A stretch of DNA of 64,000 nucleotides, taken from the NCBI GenBank assembly GCA_034231615.1, contig CM067304.1:21076589-21140588 (forward strand), written 5' to 3'. Below the pieces are notes generated by a model. It did no database searches, was not told the origin of the DNA, and saw only the letters and a program-made list of their open reading frames with translations. Within the stretch, counting starts at the first letter, position 1; each line of letters starts with the position of its first letter. The DNA comes from Meghimatium bilineatum. Lineage: Eukaryota > Mollusca > Gastropoda > Stylommatophora > Philomycidae. Positions 43,320 through 55,089 of the stretch are shown here, piece by piece. The position numbers and the translations under genes were made by a program.

Positions 43320-44183
43320 AGGGTGTGGATAAAGAGGCTATGAGCAGTGGAACCCCCACGTTATCGGACATACTTGACCGTGATTAATTATAAAACCAAG
43401 TGATACGATAGATACCTCTTAATGGGACTGGTAATGGTTTATGTAGTCGTACTAAGACACCTGATGTAAACTACAACTGAAATGGCACTGAACCAGGGGG
43501 TGTTGCTGGGTAAGTTTACGACCTATAGAAGCTTTCGTATGCACTTGCATTATAAAGCACTAACGGCCATGACGATACACAACCAGCATTTTAGAGATAA
43601 AGAGGACTAGGATACCGTTAACACCTGGGTGTTATCGTCTAGGCGGTGACCAAGACATATCGTAAACCGGAAACCCACGATAGCTATCGCACAGAGCGAT
43701 GGCTAATGATTTATTTGATCGTACTAAGGATAGTGGTATAAACTACGAAAAAACACTCTGAGACGAGCGCTGTACTATAGGTGCACATCTAGCGCACCAC
43801 GACTAGAGCCCACAGTTCTCAGTCCCAAAGGTCTCAACACAGAAAGATGAAGAACCCACTGAGAAAATGCCAGAGAAAGTCGAAGTGAGACCTAAGAACA
43901 CACTGATGATGCCTAAGACCCCACTACTTCAACATAGGCAGACATCTAAAAGAACAAAAAGTAAAACAAGGGACAAAAGTCTGATTTGGGATAAGTGGTA
44001 GAAAAAACTGTAGAAGGCAACGTACAATTACACAACAACTTGTCGCTTGTTTAAACTAATATGATACTAATATATTACATTAATAAACAAAATAAAATAA
44101 TAAAACCACAACGATGTTGTTGTATTTTATCTGTATTTATGTATTTGTGTGTGTGTGACTATATGTAAAAAAAAAAAGATTGC

Positions 44184-44331
44184 TCATTGGTGCGCAACAA
44201 TACTTTCTTCTTTGAGCCATCTAAATGTTGCGCAGCGCAACAATACTTTCTTCTTTGAGCCATCTAAATGTTGCGCAGCGCAACAATACTTTCTTCTTTG
44301 AGCCATCTAAATGTTGCGCATTGGTGCGCAA
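44184..44331. repeat. Right iteron array: 3 copies
   Basis: Three inverted copies of the left iteron. Two junctions lack the CCAAT of the 48-bp unit, giving a 43-bp spacing. The outermost copy has the full TTGCGCACCAATGCGCAA palindrome. Confidence 0.92.
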
Positions 44332-44361
44332 AACGGCCCCATTCATGCGTATATAACTACT

Positions 44362-44367
44362 GACGTG
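44362..44367 (+). other. Right 6-bp target-site duplication GACGTG
   Basis: GACGTG follows ..GTATATAACTACT and is then followed by CTGAGGATGTC of the host LINE. Confidence 0.9.
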
Positions 44368-45429
44368 CTGAGGATGTCATACAAAGCGTGTGCAGATTGC
44401 AAGATGTGGCAGTAGTTGCTGAATGGATAGGTCTACTCACGGATTTTGAAACTTGTTTGAGAGTAGTAATAACACTTAGCAGGGAATGCAGAGAATTGTG
44501 TCTCATGGCTGTGGAGCAAGAGGTGCAGGCTTTGGTCAGTGAGAATTTCAAAAAGGGGGATGTTATTATATACACTGATGGATCTGTGATTAGACATGTT
44601 CACAGTGCTTGGGCCTTCACAACTCATTGCACAGGTAAAACAATCAGGAAGGAAAGTAGGGCCTTTGCTGTGACTATGAGTAGCATGACCATGGAGATTA
44701 TGGCAGTGACCAGGGCATTTGAGTGGGTAGGCACACAGAAGGTAACACTTGGCTGCACACTATGTGACTCTATGAGTATGATTAGGAAGGTACAAGTGGG
44801 TCTAGTTTGCGAACAGTAGATTGAGACCTTGAGAAAGGCGAGGTTGAAAGTAGTTACATTTATTTTCATGCCAGGACAAGTGGATGGTTGAGGTAATGAA
44901 ATAGCAGATTAACGAACCAGGCAAAATTGTGGCACAGAGCAATGGGGCAATGGATCGAACTGAATATTTGAACTCCATAAGAGAGTGAGACTAGTGTGGA
45001 TGATGATTCTTTTTCAATGACCAGGATTAAAGAACAGGGTTTTAAATGCCATGGTACTAGAAGTGAATATTTTGGAAGGCGCAGAAGAATGATAGTCTAC
45101 CAGCAGAGGACCAGTACTTTCAGCAGAAGTGTAATGGCGGATACACTAAGAGAGAGAGATCGAAGCAACTATGGACATGCCTAGTTTGCAGTGATGATGA
45201 TCCAGTGACTAACTAACAACACAAATACATCCTGTTTGTATTTTCCTGATCATGCTCACTGAGTTGCTGAGAATGTAGATATGAGTTGCACTCTGTGTGT
45301 CCATCCAGTTCAAGGCCCTGGTCACCGCCATAATTTCCATTGTCATGCTACTTGTAGTTACAGAGAACACTTCTCTCTAATAGTCTTTTCTATACGCTGC
45401 GCTGGGAAATCTCATGAACTACACTACAA

Positions 45430-45785
45430 CAGAACCATTAGTGTATATAATAATGTGTACGTAAGAAATAAATTAGAGATGTGTGCAGGTGTTCAGGAGC
45501 CATTGCTTTCAATAGTGAAACAACGAAAACTAGCATGGTTCGGACATGTATGCAGGCAAGATTCCTTGTCAAAAACAATACTGCAGGGAACTGTCGAGGG
45601 TGGAAGAAGCAGAGGAGGACATATAAAGGAATGGACAGACAACATTAAGGAATGGACAGGGCAAGATATTTCCAAACTCATCCACATCGCAGAGGATAGA
45701 ATTCTCTGGAGGACTCTGTGTGCTGAGGCATCCAATGTGGTACCCCTACGACCCTGAAGGGTTATGGGTTTATTGATTGATTGAT
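45430..45785 (+). mobile_element. LINE-C 3' fragment
   Basis: The plus strand encodes NNVYVRNKLEMCAGVQEPLL, KQRKLAWFGHVCRQDSLSKT, GTVEGGRSRGGHIKEW and RTLCAEASNVVPLRP, ending in (TTGA)n at 45770-45788. It is the best preserved LINE-C tail in the window. Confidence 0.88.
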
Positions 45786-45949
45786 TGATAACAATATTAC
45801 AATTCTTTGAATTCTCACTTATCAATGCCTGAACCTCAGATTCTACTGCTTTTTGACAGAAGTCATACTTCAATGATCATACTGATCAAATCATTTCAAG
45901 GGCAAGAAAAGGTCTTGTATCTAAGACAGTAATGGCTGCTGCTCAGAGT

Positions 45950-46380
45950 GAATAGAGGCTACTATTTTTTCTATACAAAGGATGAGTTGTTTCTGTGATG
46001 GAATATACATTAACAATTATGACTCTCAGCCAAATGCAGACTGAAAGGTTGGATAAGATCCAGAATGAGGGGATGCATGTCATTCGAGAGACACATCTAT
46101 AACAATGCGATTCTTACTTGACTGTCCAACTATGGAACATAGACTACAGTTGTGCCTAGCAAGGGCCTACCTCCAAGTCAGCTCTGATAAAGAGCATCCA
46201 CTGCATACTGAACTACAGTGTGAAAAGTAGTAGACAAAATGAGGAAGTTATACAAACTGTGTGCTCACTGGGTAATGTGGTACATAGTGCAGAATGGATA
46301 AATGTTCCAGCAGATTGCCATACTTTCTTTTTGGGTAGTAATACCTCTCAATAGAGAATGTAAGTAGAGGTGTTCTATTT
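45950..46380 (+). mobile_element. LINE-B thumb fragment
   Basis: With shifts, the plus strand reads TLTIMTLSQMQTERLDKIQN-like sequence, TMRFLLDCPTMEHRLQLCLA and RAYLQVSSDKEHPLHTELQ, then HSAEWINVPADC. This corresponds to the region where the other LINE-B copy received the 6-kb element. Confidence 0.7.
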
Positions 46381-46384
46381 TGGG

Positions 46385-48110
46385 GTGTTGGAATCTGAAC
46401 TCTAAAAGGGAGTTAACCCGTTAAAATATTCTATCCTGTTAAGGGGTAAACTCCCCTTTAGGATACCCATTACCCCTAAAATGAGTCAAGTCCATGTTTA
46501 CTGTGATGAAAGAACCACATTTTCATTCACATTTCTTCCTGAAAACATTTGTGGTGATTGTATCTGAGATCTCAAATGAACCTGAATCCAATGTTTTTAG
46601 CGTGTGTTCACTCTTAATTAACATGAATGATTTAGGCTGAATAGTGTACATACGCTGTGCTACAGTTAAAGTTGCACTATATAGACCTAGAACATCTGTT
46701 TTCAGCATTCATTAGATTTGGATGGGCTTCCTTAGCTTGTGACAGCCTTCCAATCTGGAAAATTAGATCAAATAATCACAATAGTGATAAATTGTACATG
46801 GATATACATCTCAATATAAGCGCAAGAATAAATTTTTTTCTTCTGCGGTCAATTTTATTTTTTCATGACATCCAGTCCAATATTGGTCATATATAGAGAT
46901 ACTTTGTTTTAGGTCATTGTGGCTCCTTCACAATTTGTTCTGGAAGGACACTTCTGTGAGTATAATAATAAATAACAATAACCAGTCAATCAGAGTTTGT
47001 TGTTCCCTTCAGAATGCCACAGAGCATAATGATCAGTCGTCTTTGACAGATTTTAATATGATTATGATTGGCCCTTGATTAGTTGATTCAGTTATTTTCT
47101 GCATTGAATTCTGTGGTCATGTTAGATTGTCAAACACATCATCAAAGTTCACTGTCTTCTTCAGGTCAGAGAGGTTACCCCATAGCTTTTTCAAGATGGT
47201 ACCTCAGTGTATATGACCAGATAGCAAAAACTGGTGTGTCATTTCATCTTGGCCGATCCAATAAATATACATGACTTTAATTAGCACTTACTTTTACAGG
47301 CTACCATGGACCAAATAAAGTGTTCTTAGGTTATCATAATTTTCAGAATTGAAACTGGGACCAACAATATTACCTAACACCACAAAGGTTACAACTGGAA
47401 CAAACTAATGTTGCCAAATTATATGTTCTGCACATAGATCTAGTTGTTTTTTACTACATTGGTTGCCAAAAATGACTCCAGTGGAATCGCTCTATAGCAT
47501 TTCCCTTTTCAACAATTTTCCCCATCAAGATCACACCTTGATGCTCCTCACGTGCTGGCATAGGTAACACAGCATGGGCAGATTTCATGTCGGGTCTGAA
47601 TGTTGACTCACTTGCTCCCATGGAGGAGTGTGGGGGTGGATGAGGAATCGTGTATATTATTAGGCTAAATGATGTAGAATCATTACAAAGCAATAAAAAA
47701 TTAAAGAACAAAACACAAAGTTAGGCCAGAACTTTAAAATATTCAAAAAAAAACTAAAAATCATTCTTCAATGACTACCTTCCCACTGTGGTATTACTTG
47801 AAATAAGAAAGCTGATGCCCTGGCAAAAATGGAACAATTGAGTTGCCGTACAGTAAGGCCAAAACACTACTTCACAGCCATTATACATCTCAGTGGAAGA
47901 ACGATGAATATTGATCAAAAACTAGACCCCACACACTAACTTCATAGACACCAACAGAACATCATCTTTCAACTTAGAACTGGAGGCAAGCATACCTGTA
48001 CCGGATCAGGGTCACCTACACAAATTAATGATCAGGAATACAGACAGGAATACTGAAACGGGAATACACTCCTGAATATGTACTCACTGCACAAAACTGA
48101 AATCTAATGG
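46385..48110. other. Gene-free intergenic stretch
   Basis: I find no supported exon. Near 46390-46490 there is a set of short repeats (AGGGAGTTAACC, AAGGGGTAAACTCCCC). At 47815-48060 the plus strand faintly reads like a decayed LINE RNase H tail (RTPHTNFIDTNRTSSFNLEL). Otherwise it is low-complexity AT-rich DNA. Confidence 0.4.
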
Positions 48111-48117
48111 GTAAAGC

Positions 48118-48395
48118 TTGAGGAGCACAGTAGCCTAGTTGATAGTAAGATTGCTTGTTATGAACGGGTTACAGAATGCCAAGTTCGAAACCACATCCAG
48201 ACATACAAAAATCTGGGTTGTGATGTCTCGCTTGACATTACCACTCCTCCAGTCAACTCAGTTGTAATTGAATAACTCACATGAGTTAGGGAAGTAAAGA
48301 GTGACCCCGCCTAATAACTGCTGCAGCTTAGTACATGAAGAGTTATCTTCATCCCCAACGGCAGGTTACTGCCATGAGATCTACCTTTAAAGCTT
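48118..48395 (+). mobile_element. SINE-C (tRNA-derived) copy
   Basis: A box TAGCCTAGTTGATAG at 48131-48145 and B box AGTTCGAAACC at 48182-48192 form a tRNA-like head. The body (CTACCACTCCTCCAGTCAAC..) and the end CATGAAGAGTTATCTTCATC / CAACGGCAGGTTACTGCCAT are shared with the reverse copy at 57900-58205 and a fragment at 62855-62945. Confidence 0.82.
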
Positions 48396-48647
48396 GGAAC
48401 AGGGTAATTTAGTTTTTCTAATCACTGGAAACACACATAATCACACGCGCAAATCAAAGTTCGACCAAAAGGCCTTTATTCAGATTATATACACATTAAA
48501 CATATATGTATTAATATACATAAATTTAAAAAAACCAGCAAGCAGGACTGACTGGGTTATGCCACTGAGTCAACCCATGTGCCTATATCATATGTCAGCA
48601 GCAAGAACATTCCACGAGAATGGAAGCATGCTGACAATAGGCCTATT

Positions 48648-49262
48648 CAATCAATCAATAAACCCATAACCCTTCAGGGTCATAGGGGTACCACATTGGA
48701 TGCCTCAGCACACAGAGTCCTCCAGTGAATTCTATCCTCAGCGATGTGGATGAATGTGGAAATATCTAGCCCTGTCCATTCCTTGATGTTGTCTGTCCAT
48801 GTCTTTATTTGGCCTCCTCTGCTTCTTCCACCCTCGACAGTTCCCTGCAGTATTGTTTTTGACAAGGAATCGTGCCTGCATACATGTCCGAACCATGCTA
48901 GTTTTCGTTGTTTCACTATTGAAAGCAATGGCTCCTGGACACCTGCACACATCTCTACTTTATTTCTTACGTACACATTGGTCTAATGTTCCCTATAGGA
49001 AATTCGTAGAATTCTTCTGTAGCATTTTGTTTGTTATTTAAGTAGGGGTTTATGCCTCATATGGTCGAGGCCCGCCTCTTTCAACCTAGGACTGGTGTCC
49101 ATATTGGTTATATCGAGGCGTTTTTGTAGCATTTATACAAAAAGCCTGCAGTAATGATTACTGAGTAATCTCTCCATGTCCGGAGTGAGTGTCCAACTCT
49201 CACAACCATACAACACATCAGAAAGCACCAGCGACATATACAGTTTGATTTTCACTCCAACA
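48648..49262 (-). mobile_element. LINE-C 5'-truncated copy with 7-bp TSD
   Basis: The minus strand encodes NVYVRNKVEMCAGVQEPLL and RKLAWFGHVCRHDSLSKTI.., upstream of which the frame is broken by a 97-bp insertion. The (TTGA)n tail is at 48648-48660. GCCTATT occurs on both sides (48641-48647, 49263-49269). Confidence 0.85.
49028..49124. mobile_element. 97-bp insertion in LINE-C with 10-bp TSD
   Basis: TGTAGCATTT is duplicated at 49018-49027 and 49125-49134. Compared with the copy at 13938-14874, the 97 bases between are extra. They contain TATGGTCGAGGCCCGCCTCT and end TATATCGAGGCGTTT. No inverted ends are visible. The family is unknown, possibly a truncated SINE. Confidence 0.75.
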
Positions 49263-49949
49263 GCCTATTAAAAAACGTAAATTCGAATAGTGGGCCTACT
49301 TCTGAATACTTGATTTAAGAATAAAATTAATAATAGATAGGAACAGTAATTCACTTAGCCGATCTTACCGATCTACCTTCCTTCAATTCGAAAAGTTAAA
49401 CCAGAAGTGTTTCTCTCTGCAACTATATCCCTTATTACTCGTGTCTTATTCCTATGTTCTTCCCCAATTATGCGTGAAAACAACGCTAATATTATATCAG
49501 TAAATTACTGGTACTGTTACCGAGTAACAGCTACTAACTGTCAGTTGTCCTGCACTAGTAGACAAAGATTAGATTTGTTTTGGCCTACGGCCATATTGAA
49601 TTTGGTAAAGCGGAAGGTCGTGAAGGCATGCGCAATAGAATGAACAACAGGGATTGTGTATAAGCAGAAATGGAGTAAATGTGACCACAAATAATTAATG
49701 AAGTTTTTCATATTTTTTCTAGACTATTTATTTTGTTCATATTTAAATGTGACACTAGCATATCAATTCATGAGCGTGTTGTGAAGGGATATTTTCTTAT
49801 CCCGTGTAATATAAACTGGCAAGTTTTCGTTGTTAGGTACCAGAGATGTACCCCGGCCCCGGAAAAGTGATGATTCCTGTCGAAGATAAATCAAAGTACA
49901 TTCGGTTACTCAACCCCTAGCATCATTTATTATGCCTTGACTTGCAAAC

Positions 49950-50041
49950 ATGCCAAAGTGTGAGATTTCCACGAAGATAATACCTGCAGTGTCTGCATGG
50001 TCTCTAATCATCGTGTGTACATCTCTGTACTTCGTATTTGT
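49950..50041 (+). CDS. ZDHHC5/8-type palmitoyltransferase exon 1
   Basis: ATG at 49950 followed by 92 coding bases and a GTAAGT donor (phase 2). The peptide MPKCEISTKIIPAVSAWSLI continues IVCTSLYFVFV, a first transmembrane helix. Length and position match the N-termini of ZDHHC5 and ZDHHC8 (MP...KYIPVA..TLFFVFTC). The following exon joins in phase as V-YLTEEYSYAF. Upstream (49265-49949) I see no other gene and no clear TATA box. The first exon is small, so on its own the call would be weak. The frame match with exon 2 supports it. Confidence 0.75.
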
Positions 50042-51189
50042 GTAAGTTTCCGCAATCATTTGCTGCATTGTAGTTTTTACTTACTTAGTACTTACTTTTT
50101 AAGTTTATAGTTTAAATTTTATACTCTTCAGTTTTCATTTATTATCATGTTACAATCATCATACCTTTGTAACATTTCTTGTATCTTACTTTACTACTCA
50201 CCGAATATCATAACACTGAGATATCTTAATAACTATATGGCAACATAATTAAATTAATAGCAAAGGCCATACTCATACTACAGAAATGATGATATACCGC
50301 CTAGTAAACTATTATAACAACTATAGATCCTAATAATATGTTATTATTAGACTTGTTCAATGATGACCGTACAGCTCAACTGGGAGATGTGTCCTGATTA
50401 ATGAGCCTGTGCTTTCCTGGAATTTTCCACGGCACTTAGAGCATGTGTGGGAGGAGTTTGTGGGATATTGAGTCACTCTTGCCTTTCTTTAAGCATGTTT
50501 CTGTTATGCAGCATCATGTCTGAGGTTCTCTGTAACTGTTGTGCCACTCTTGAAACAACAATCAGATTTATCTTGTGGAAGACTTTCATGAATTTGTATT
50601 TATGTTGAAGTGAACAGTGATGCCTTAAAATGATTTTTCTGTCCTCCGGTCTTGCAGAAGCCAGTCAGAAGTTCTCCATATAGCAGCTTTTTTAAAATGA
50701 CAATGATCTTTCATGGGGACCATTTGTCCTGAAGGTTGCACCTTAATTTACATTGTGCGTATGCTTATAGTTTTAGATTTAATCAGTGCTTCATTGTCTG
50801 GTATTTTATCCCACCAATAGATGAGTATCTTATGAAGGAAGATGGATTTGGATTAGGCTTCTAACATTTCTGGTTTATACTGTCCATGTTTCACAGGCAC
50901 ATAGAAGTGATACTACTGCTGCCTGGTAAATTATTATAACTATGATAATGTATTATTGTCACTGATTACTATAACTAATATCACAAATAAATAGCAAAAA
51001 TACCACAGTAAAGTAATGCCAATGAAAAATAACTTTCTTATCTGATCCCTGGAATTCCAAGTGTTCACTCTTTCTTCCCTGTGCCAGGAGGTGGCAGATG
51101 CATGTCTTTTCAGCCGTGTTGTCTATACAAAGGATATTAGTAGGGGTTTGGTGGTAACAGTTGTTTTCGTAGGTCTTGTAATGCAGGGC

Positions 51190-52330
51190 ATTCAATAAGG
51201 TGGAGTTTTACTGTTTCCTCCTCTTGTCTGTTGCAGTGGTTGAAGTTTGTGTATGGTCTGCTGTAATTCTTTTTAGATGTTTGATAAGTTGTACATGTGT
51301 TGTTTGTTGCCTAAACATTACGGCTTGATCTGTGCGGTGAAGCCTATTTATGCTGTTGTGTGGATTTGGTTGGAACATGTCTGCATATAGTACACATGCG
51401 CTTTTGATCCAGCGGTCCATCCATTGTTATTAACAGTTGTTGCAGATAATGTGTTTAGCTGTTCTCAGTTTGATGGCTATTCCTGGTAGGGGCATACTTT
51501 ACCCTTTTTTGCCATTTTATCAGCACTTTCATTCCCGCTGATACCTGTGTTTCCTGGTATCCACTGCAGTGTAGTATTGATACCATAGGGTGTAAGTATG
51601 TTTGTAGCTTGAAGTATGTTGCTTATGGTTTTTCTGCTGTTTGATTCCAGTTTTCAAGGACTTGTAGAGCAGACTTAATATTACTAGTCTTTTTTGGACA
51701 TGTTGCATCATTTGTATATTTGGTGGTGATGTGTGAGAGTGTTTCTGATATTGCTTTCACCTCTTCATCATAGTTGCTGCAGAATTTTCCACAAGGAGCA
51801 GATAACTATTGATGTTTTGTTGGGGAGGACTATGAGAGAGCCAAATCCTGCATTGATGGTGGCTATGAAGGTTGATCCATCTGTGTATTCATGGATCCAG
51901 TCCTTGGGGTAGGAGTCGATAGTCTCTAGTGCACTGGACTTTAAAGTGTTTTGGTTTGTTGCCTTGATTACTTGTCAATTAGTGTAGTGTTTATTTGGGG
52001 CAGTAGGAATGCATTTTGTGGGATATTTGATACTCTTTCAGATTTCTATCGATCTTCAGGAAGGTGATGTTTCTTGTTTAGTTCTTCTGCTAGCTGTAGT
52101 GGGTTTTTTTTTAGTCTTGCTTTGCGTGTCCATTTGTTGACTACTTCTTTGTTAGGATGGTTTTGTGGGTATCATTTTTATCATTAAAAAGCTTCTATAG
52201 TTGCCTATCCTCTTCTAATGTCTATTGGCTCTATGTTTGCATCAATTTCACAGACCACTGTTGATCTAATTCTGCCACTAATGAATCGGAGAGCCTAGTT
52301 CTATACTGTTCAATTGTGTGCAAGAGCGTT
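51190..52330 (-). mobile_element. LINE-G 3' part (thumb, RNase H, tail)
   Basis: Minus-strand fragments include WIHEYTDGSTFIATINAGFG (RNase H), a GISGNESADKMAKKG-like run at about 51540-51500, and the tail AVMFRQQTTHVQLIKHLKRI. It probably belongs with the reverse transcriptase block at 53215-54560. The 880 bp between shows no LINE similarity that I can see. Confidence 0.6.
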
Positions 52331-53214
52331 TTAACCCTTTCAATCGCAGCCATTCAGGAAAAACTTTGGGCTTAATCCCCAGGACAAGGGGAATAAATCT
52401 GCACAAATCAGAAGTTATTGTGCAAGAAAATAAATATAAAATACAATTTGTGATCAATTTTTATTATTAAAAGTCTGATTAACAGATGAATGGAAGTACT
52501 GATCTGTGAATGCCATGTAAGATAAGTTTACTTGTCATGTAACGTGATAGGAAAAAAGGAGCACCAGTTTCAGCTTCATTTACTTGTGTCAATTTGTTTG
52601 CTGATAAATGTTCAAATGAAAGCTGCAAAGCCACACAACATGACAACATTCTGTAACTGTTAACTACTCATGTTTAGTTCACATAAAGAATGCCCCAGAT
52701 ATCTGGGGAAACAGCTTTCCAAAATGGATCTTGTTTTTCAGAAAATGTTGATACTGGCATACACAACATTCTGCGCATACCCCGAAAGAATGATTCTGTG
52801 CATGTTTGCTATTTTGGCATAACTATTTCATTTATTGAGTTATTGATTTCAAATTCAGTGGCAATATATTATAAGTGGATGCTGGATATGGTGGTGTTTG
52901 TTTGTGTGTTTCAGTGGGACTACAAACATAGACAATAACAAACAACCACACGTACATAATTACTTACAGTTTCCTGATAGGTCTAGTCCACTCACAGAGC
53001 CAAGGATGATGAGAGCCAGAAAACCCGGAATACTGACAAAATTTACATTGCTATTATTATTAAATATTATCAAAATTTCCATTATTTTAACTTAATCTAC
53101 AGAAACTAACACACTGAAGCCTTCAAAATCTCATTTGATCGAATCAGTATCCAAGAAGAAAAGGCCTACATGAATAATGGCTTTTGAAAGCGAAATAAAC
53201 AATGTGGCTTGGTT

Positions 53215-54560
53215 TCCTAACATAAACAGACCAAATTTTCTATAGAGAAAGGAAATATGTGACATATGCCACTGGTAGATGGTTGCAAGTTAAGCAAATC
53301 AGGGAGATCATTTATAAAGACTAAGAACAGAATACAGTTAAGGACTGAGCCTTGGCATAGCCCTCCTTCAAGTGTGCATTTGGATAATAGTTTGTTGTTC
53401 ACTGCAATTTGTATTGTCTATCACTTAAGTAGTTCTTATTGGAAGTCTGTGGTCTGGTGGTAGATAATCAAACTTCGTCATTCTATTTGTATAATAGTCC
53501 CTTTTTCCATATCTTGTCATAAGCTTGCTGTAGGTCTATAAAGACAGCAGTTGTACTCTTCCCTTGCTGAAAATTGTCCTTCACATTCTGGGTGAAGAAA
53601 AAGAGTTGGTCTTCAGTCCTTGATCCTCTTTGGAAGCCTGCTTGAGAGTTGTTGAGGAATACTGAACCTTCCAGCCACCAGTATAATACATTGTTCTTCA
53701 AGTTTACTGATGTTGAAAGTCAAAGAGATTGGATGAAAGCTTTTTATGTCATCTTCAGGCTTATCCTGCTTCAATATTGGCATCACAATAGGTCTTCCAG
53801 ACTGTTGGTAGAGTTCCACTTTGCCAAGTTTTATTTATAAGCTCTGTTTTTCCTTTGGTTCCTAGGTGGTGGATCATCTAATTGGATATTTTATCAGGAC
53901 CTGTTGCTTTTCTTGGCTGTAGTTTCTTTAGCAATCTGAAGTTCTTAAATGGTGAAGTTTTCATCAAAGAGTACAGTGTTTGCTGGTTTTGATCTTTCTT
54001 TAGATTTTAGAATCTTCCCAGTTGTATTGTCTAGTACTTTCCTGCGGGAGGTTTTGTTGATGCTTGAAAATTGTTTGTTGAAACTGCTTTGGCTGTGTCT
54101 TCTACTAGTACCTGGTTTACAGTGCACAGTGATTTTGAGTTTGTGTATTTGTATAAATAACCCTAAAAGGTTATTTGGTCCTTTTTCTATCAGTGCAAAA
54201 ACTAAGCTTATTACAAGTGTCTGACCATTTTTGTTATTTTGCATGCTTTGTTTTTAGTCGGATCAGTGCAGTTAGTTTATTATATTTTGTTTTGTTTGCA
54301 TGTGTAGGGATCTTCTCTTTTTTGCAAGTTCTTAAAGTTTCTTTGTGTCCAGAATGGGCTATATTTCTTCCTGCATCCTTTTGGATTGCTCTGTGGGCTG
54401 CATTTAGTATGATTGCAGTGATGTTTTTGTATACAGTATTTATGTCTTTTTCTTTGTCATCAAGAATTATGAGGTCCTGTCTTTTTTCTTTACTAAATTT
54501 TTTACAGCACTGCTTGGAGCCTAGGTTTGGAGCCTATTCGATCTTCTCAAACTTTTTCAA
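53215..54560 (-). mobile_element. LINE-G reverse transcriptase part
   Basis: The minus strand reads HSQSSFNKQFSSINKTSRRK, VMPILKQDKPEDDIKSFHPI, NNSQAGFQRGSRTEDQLFFF, TTAVFIDLQQAYDKIWKKGL, then GGLCQGSVLNCILFLVFIND. These are the successive motifs of an I/Jockey-like reverse transcriptase, with shifts. It lies in intron 1 of the palmitoyltransferase gene, antisense. Confidence 0.8.
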
Positions 54561-54790
54561 TTAGCAGGATGTAGTCTGGGAAAAGGCATGCATTGTGTCA
54601 TGGTTTATATCTTTGCTACAATATCTGCTCCTTTTGGCCAGACACATCCAACTTCAGCGTGACTTCTGGATTACTTTGACTCTGTATGGGATGAGACAGC
54701 CCATAACATCCTTAGTAGCCTCTTACGACAGGAATGGAATGTAAACAGTATTTCTATTCTAATCTCTTTTGAGTCCTGACAACACACAGG
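54555..54790 (-). mobile_element. SINE-B copy
   Basis: AGCAGGATGTAGTCTGGGAA, GTGTCATGGTTTATATC, GCCAGACACATCCAACTTCA and GGGATGAGACAGCCCATAAC are SINE-B landmarks also present at 60905-61140. Confidence 0.6.
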
Positions 54791-54937
54791 CTGGACAAGT
54801 CATTAATGTGGAAGTCTGAAAGTGAACAAAGACTTCCATGCATACACATTTGTTATATGTAATTTCCTAAGGATTATCCTAAAACATACAAAACTATGTC
54901 TAACTCTCATGAAGGTCTCATAAATTCACAGCTCTAG

Positions 54938-55053
54938 GTACCTCACAGAAGAGTACAGCTATGCCTTCCCAATTGTGCAGGGACTCATCACCATTTTTAT
55001 GATGCTCAACTTATGCCTGTCAACTTTCATGGATCCTGGTATATTTCCAAGAG
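54938..55053 (+). CDS. ZDHHC5/8-type palmitoyltransferase exon 2
   Basis: Acceptor ACAGCTCTAG at 54936-54937 is chosen over the CACAG at 54948 because only the former keeps frame with exon 1. The 116 bases encode YLTEEYSYAFPIVQGLITIF and MMLNLCLSTFMDPGIFPR, the second transmembrane helix and the conserved DPG motif, before donor GTGAGA. STFMDPGIFPR is nearly identical to ATFMDPGIFPR of ZDHHC5/8. Confidence 0.88.
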
Positions 55054-55089
55054 GTGAGAATTTTTTAAAAAGTTCTCTTGGTGGTGGTT

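Larger units (their letters stand above)
38377..44361. mobile_element. Undescribed 6-kb element with 87-bp TIRs, iteron arrays and a spliced gene
   Basis: A 5,985-bp unit with perfect 87-bp inverted termini (38377-38463 and 44275-44361) starting AGTAGTTATATACGC, flanked by GACGTG duplications. Inside each end is an array of a palindromic iteron (10 copies left, 3 right). Then come a GC-rich hairpin block (38930-39070), about 2.8 kb of AT-rich DNA with few frames, a small minus-strand spliced gene (43229-41974), and about 360-bp repeats (42290-43200). I find no transposase, integrase or DNA polymerase, so it is presumably non-autonomous. A 6-bp TSD and 5'-AG termini match Polinton/Maverick elements. 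IS3EU and Dada superfamilies also make about 6-bp TSDs. Confidence 0.88.
38220..44930 (+). mobile_element. LINE-B (Nimbus-like) fragment split by the 6-kb element
   Basis: The left flank (38220-38376) encodes ILFYCPMAEQRL and, after a shift, QAYLHIHTDKEHPLHSEI..IGNSCMGR. The right flank (44368-44930) continues without loss as AEDVIQSVCRLQDVAVVAEW, then RNase H (VIIYTDGSVIRHVHSAWAFT, SSMTMEIMAVTRAFEW, LGCTLCDSMSMIRKVQ). Removing 38377-44361 and one GACGTG restores a single reading frame across the junction. Another piece of the same family at 45950-46380 (MRFLLDCPTMEHRL) confirms the order. Confidence 0.85.

Noticed and set aside
44100-44340. Treating the right iteron array as an independent satellite
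   Set aside because: It is the exact inverse of the left terminus, including the unique 35-bp outer sequence, so it is the other end of one element.
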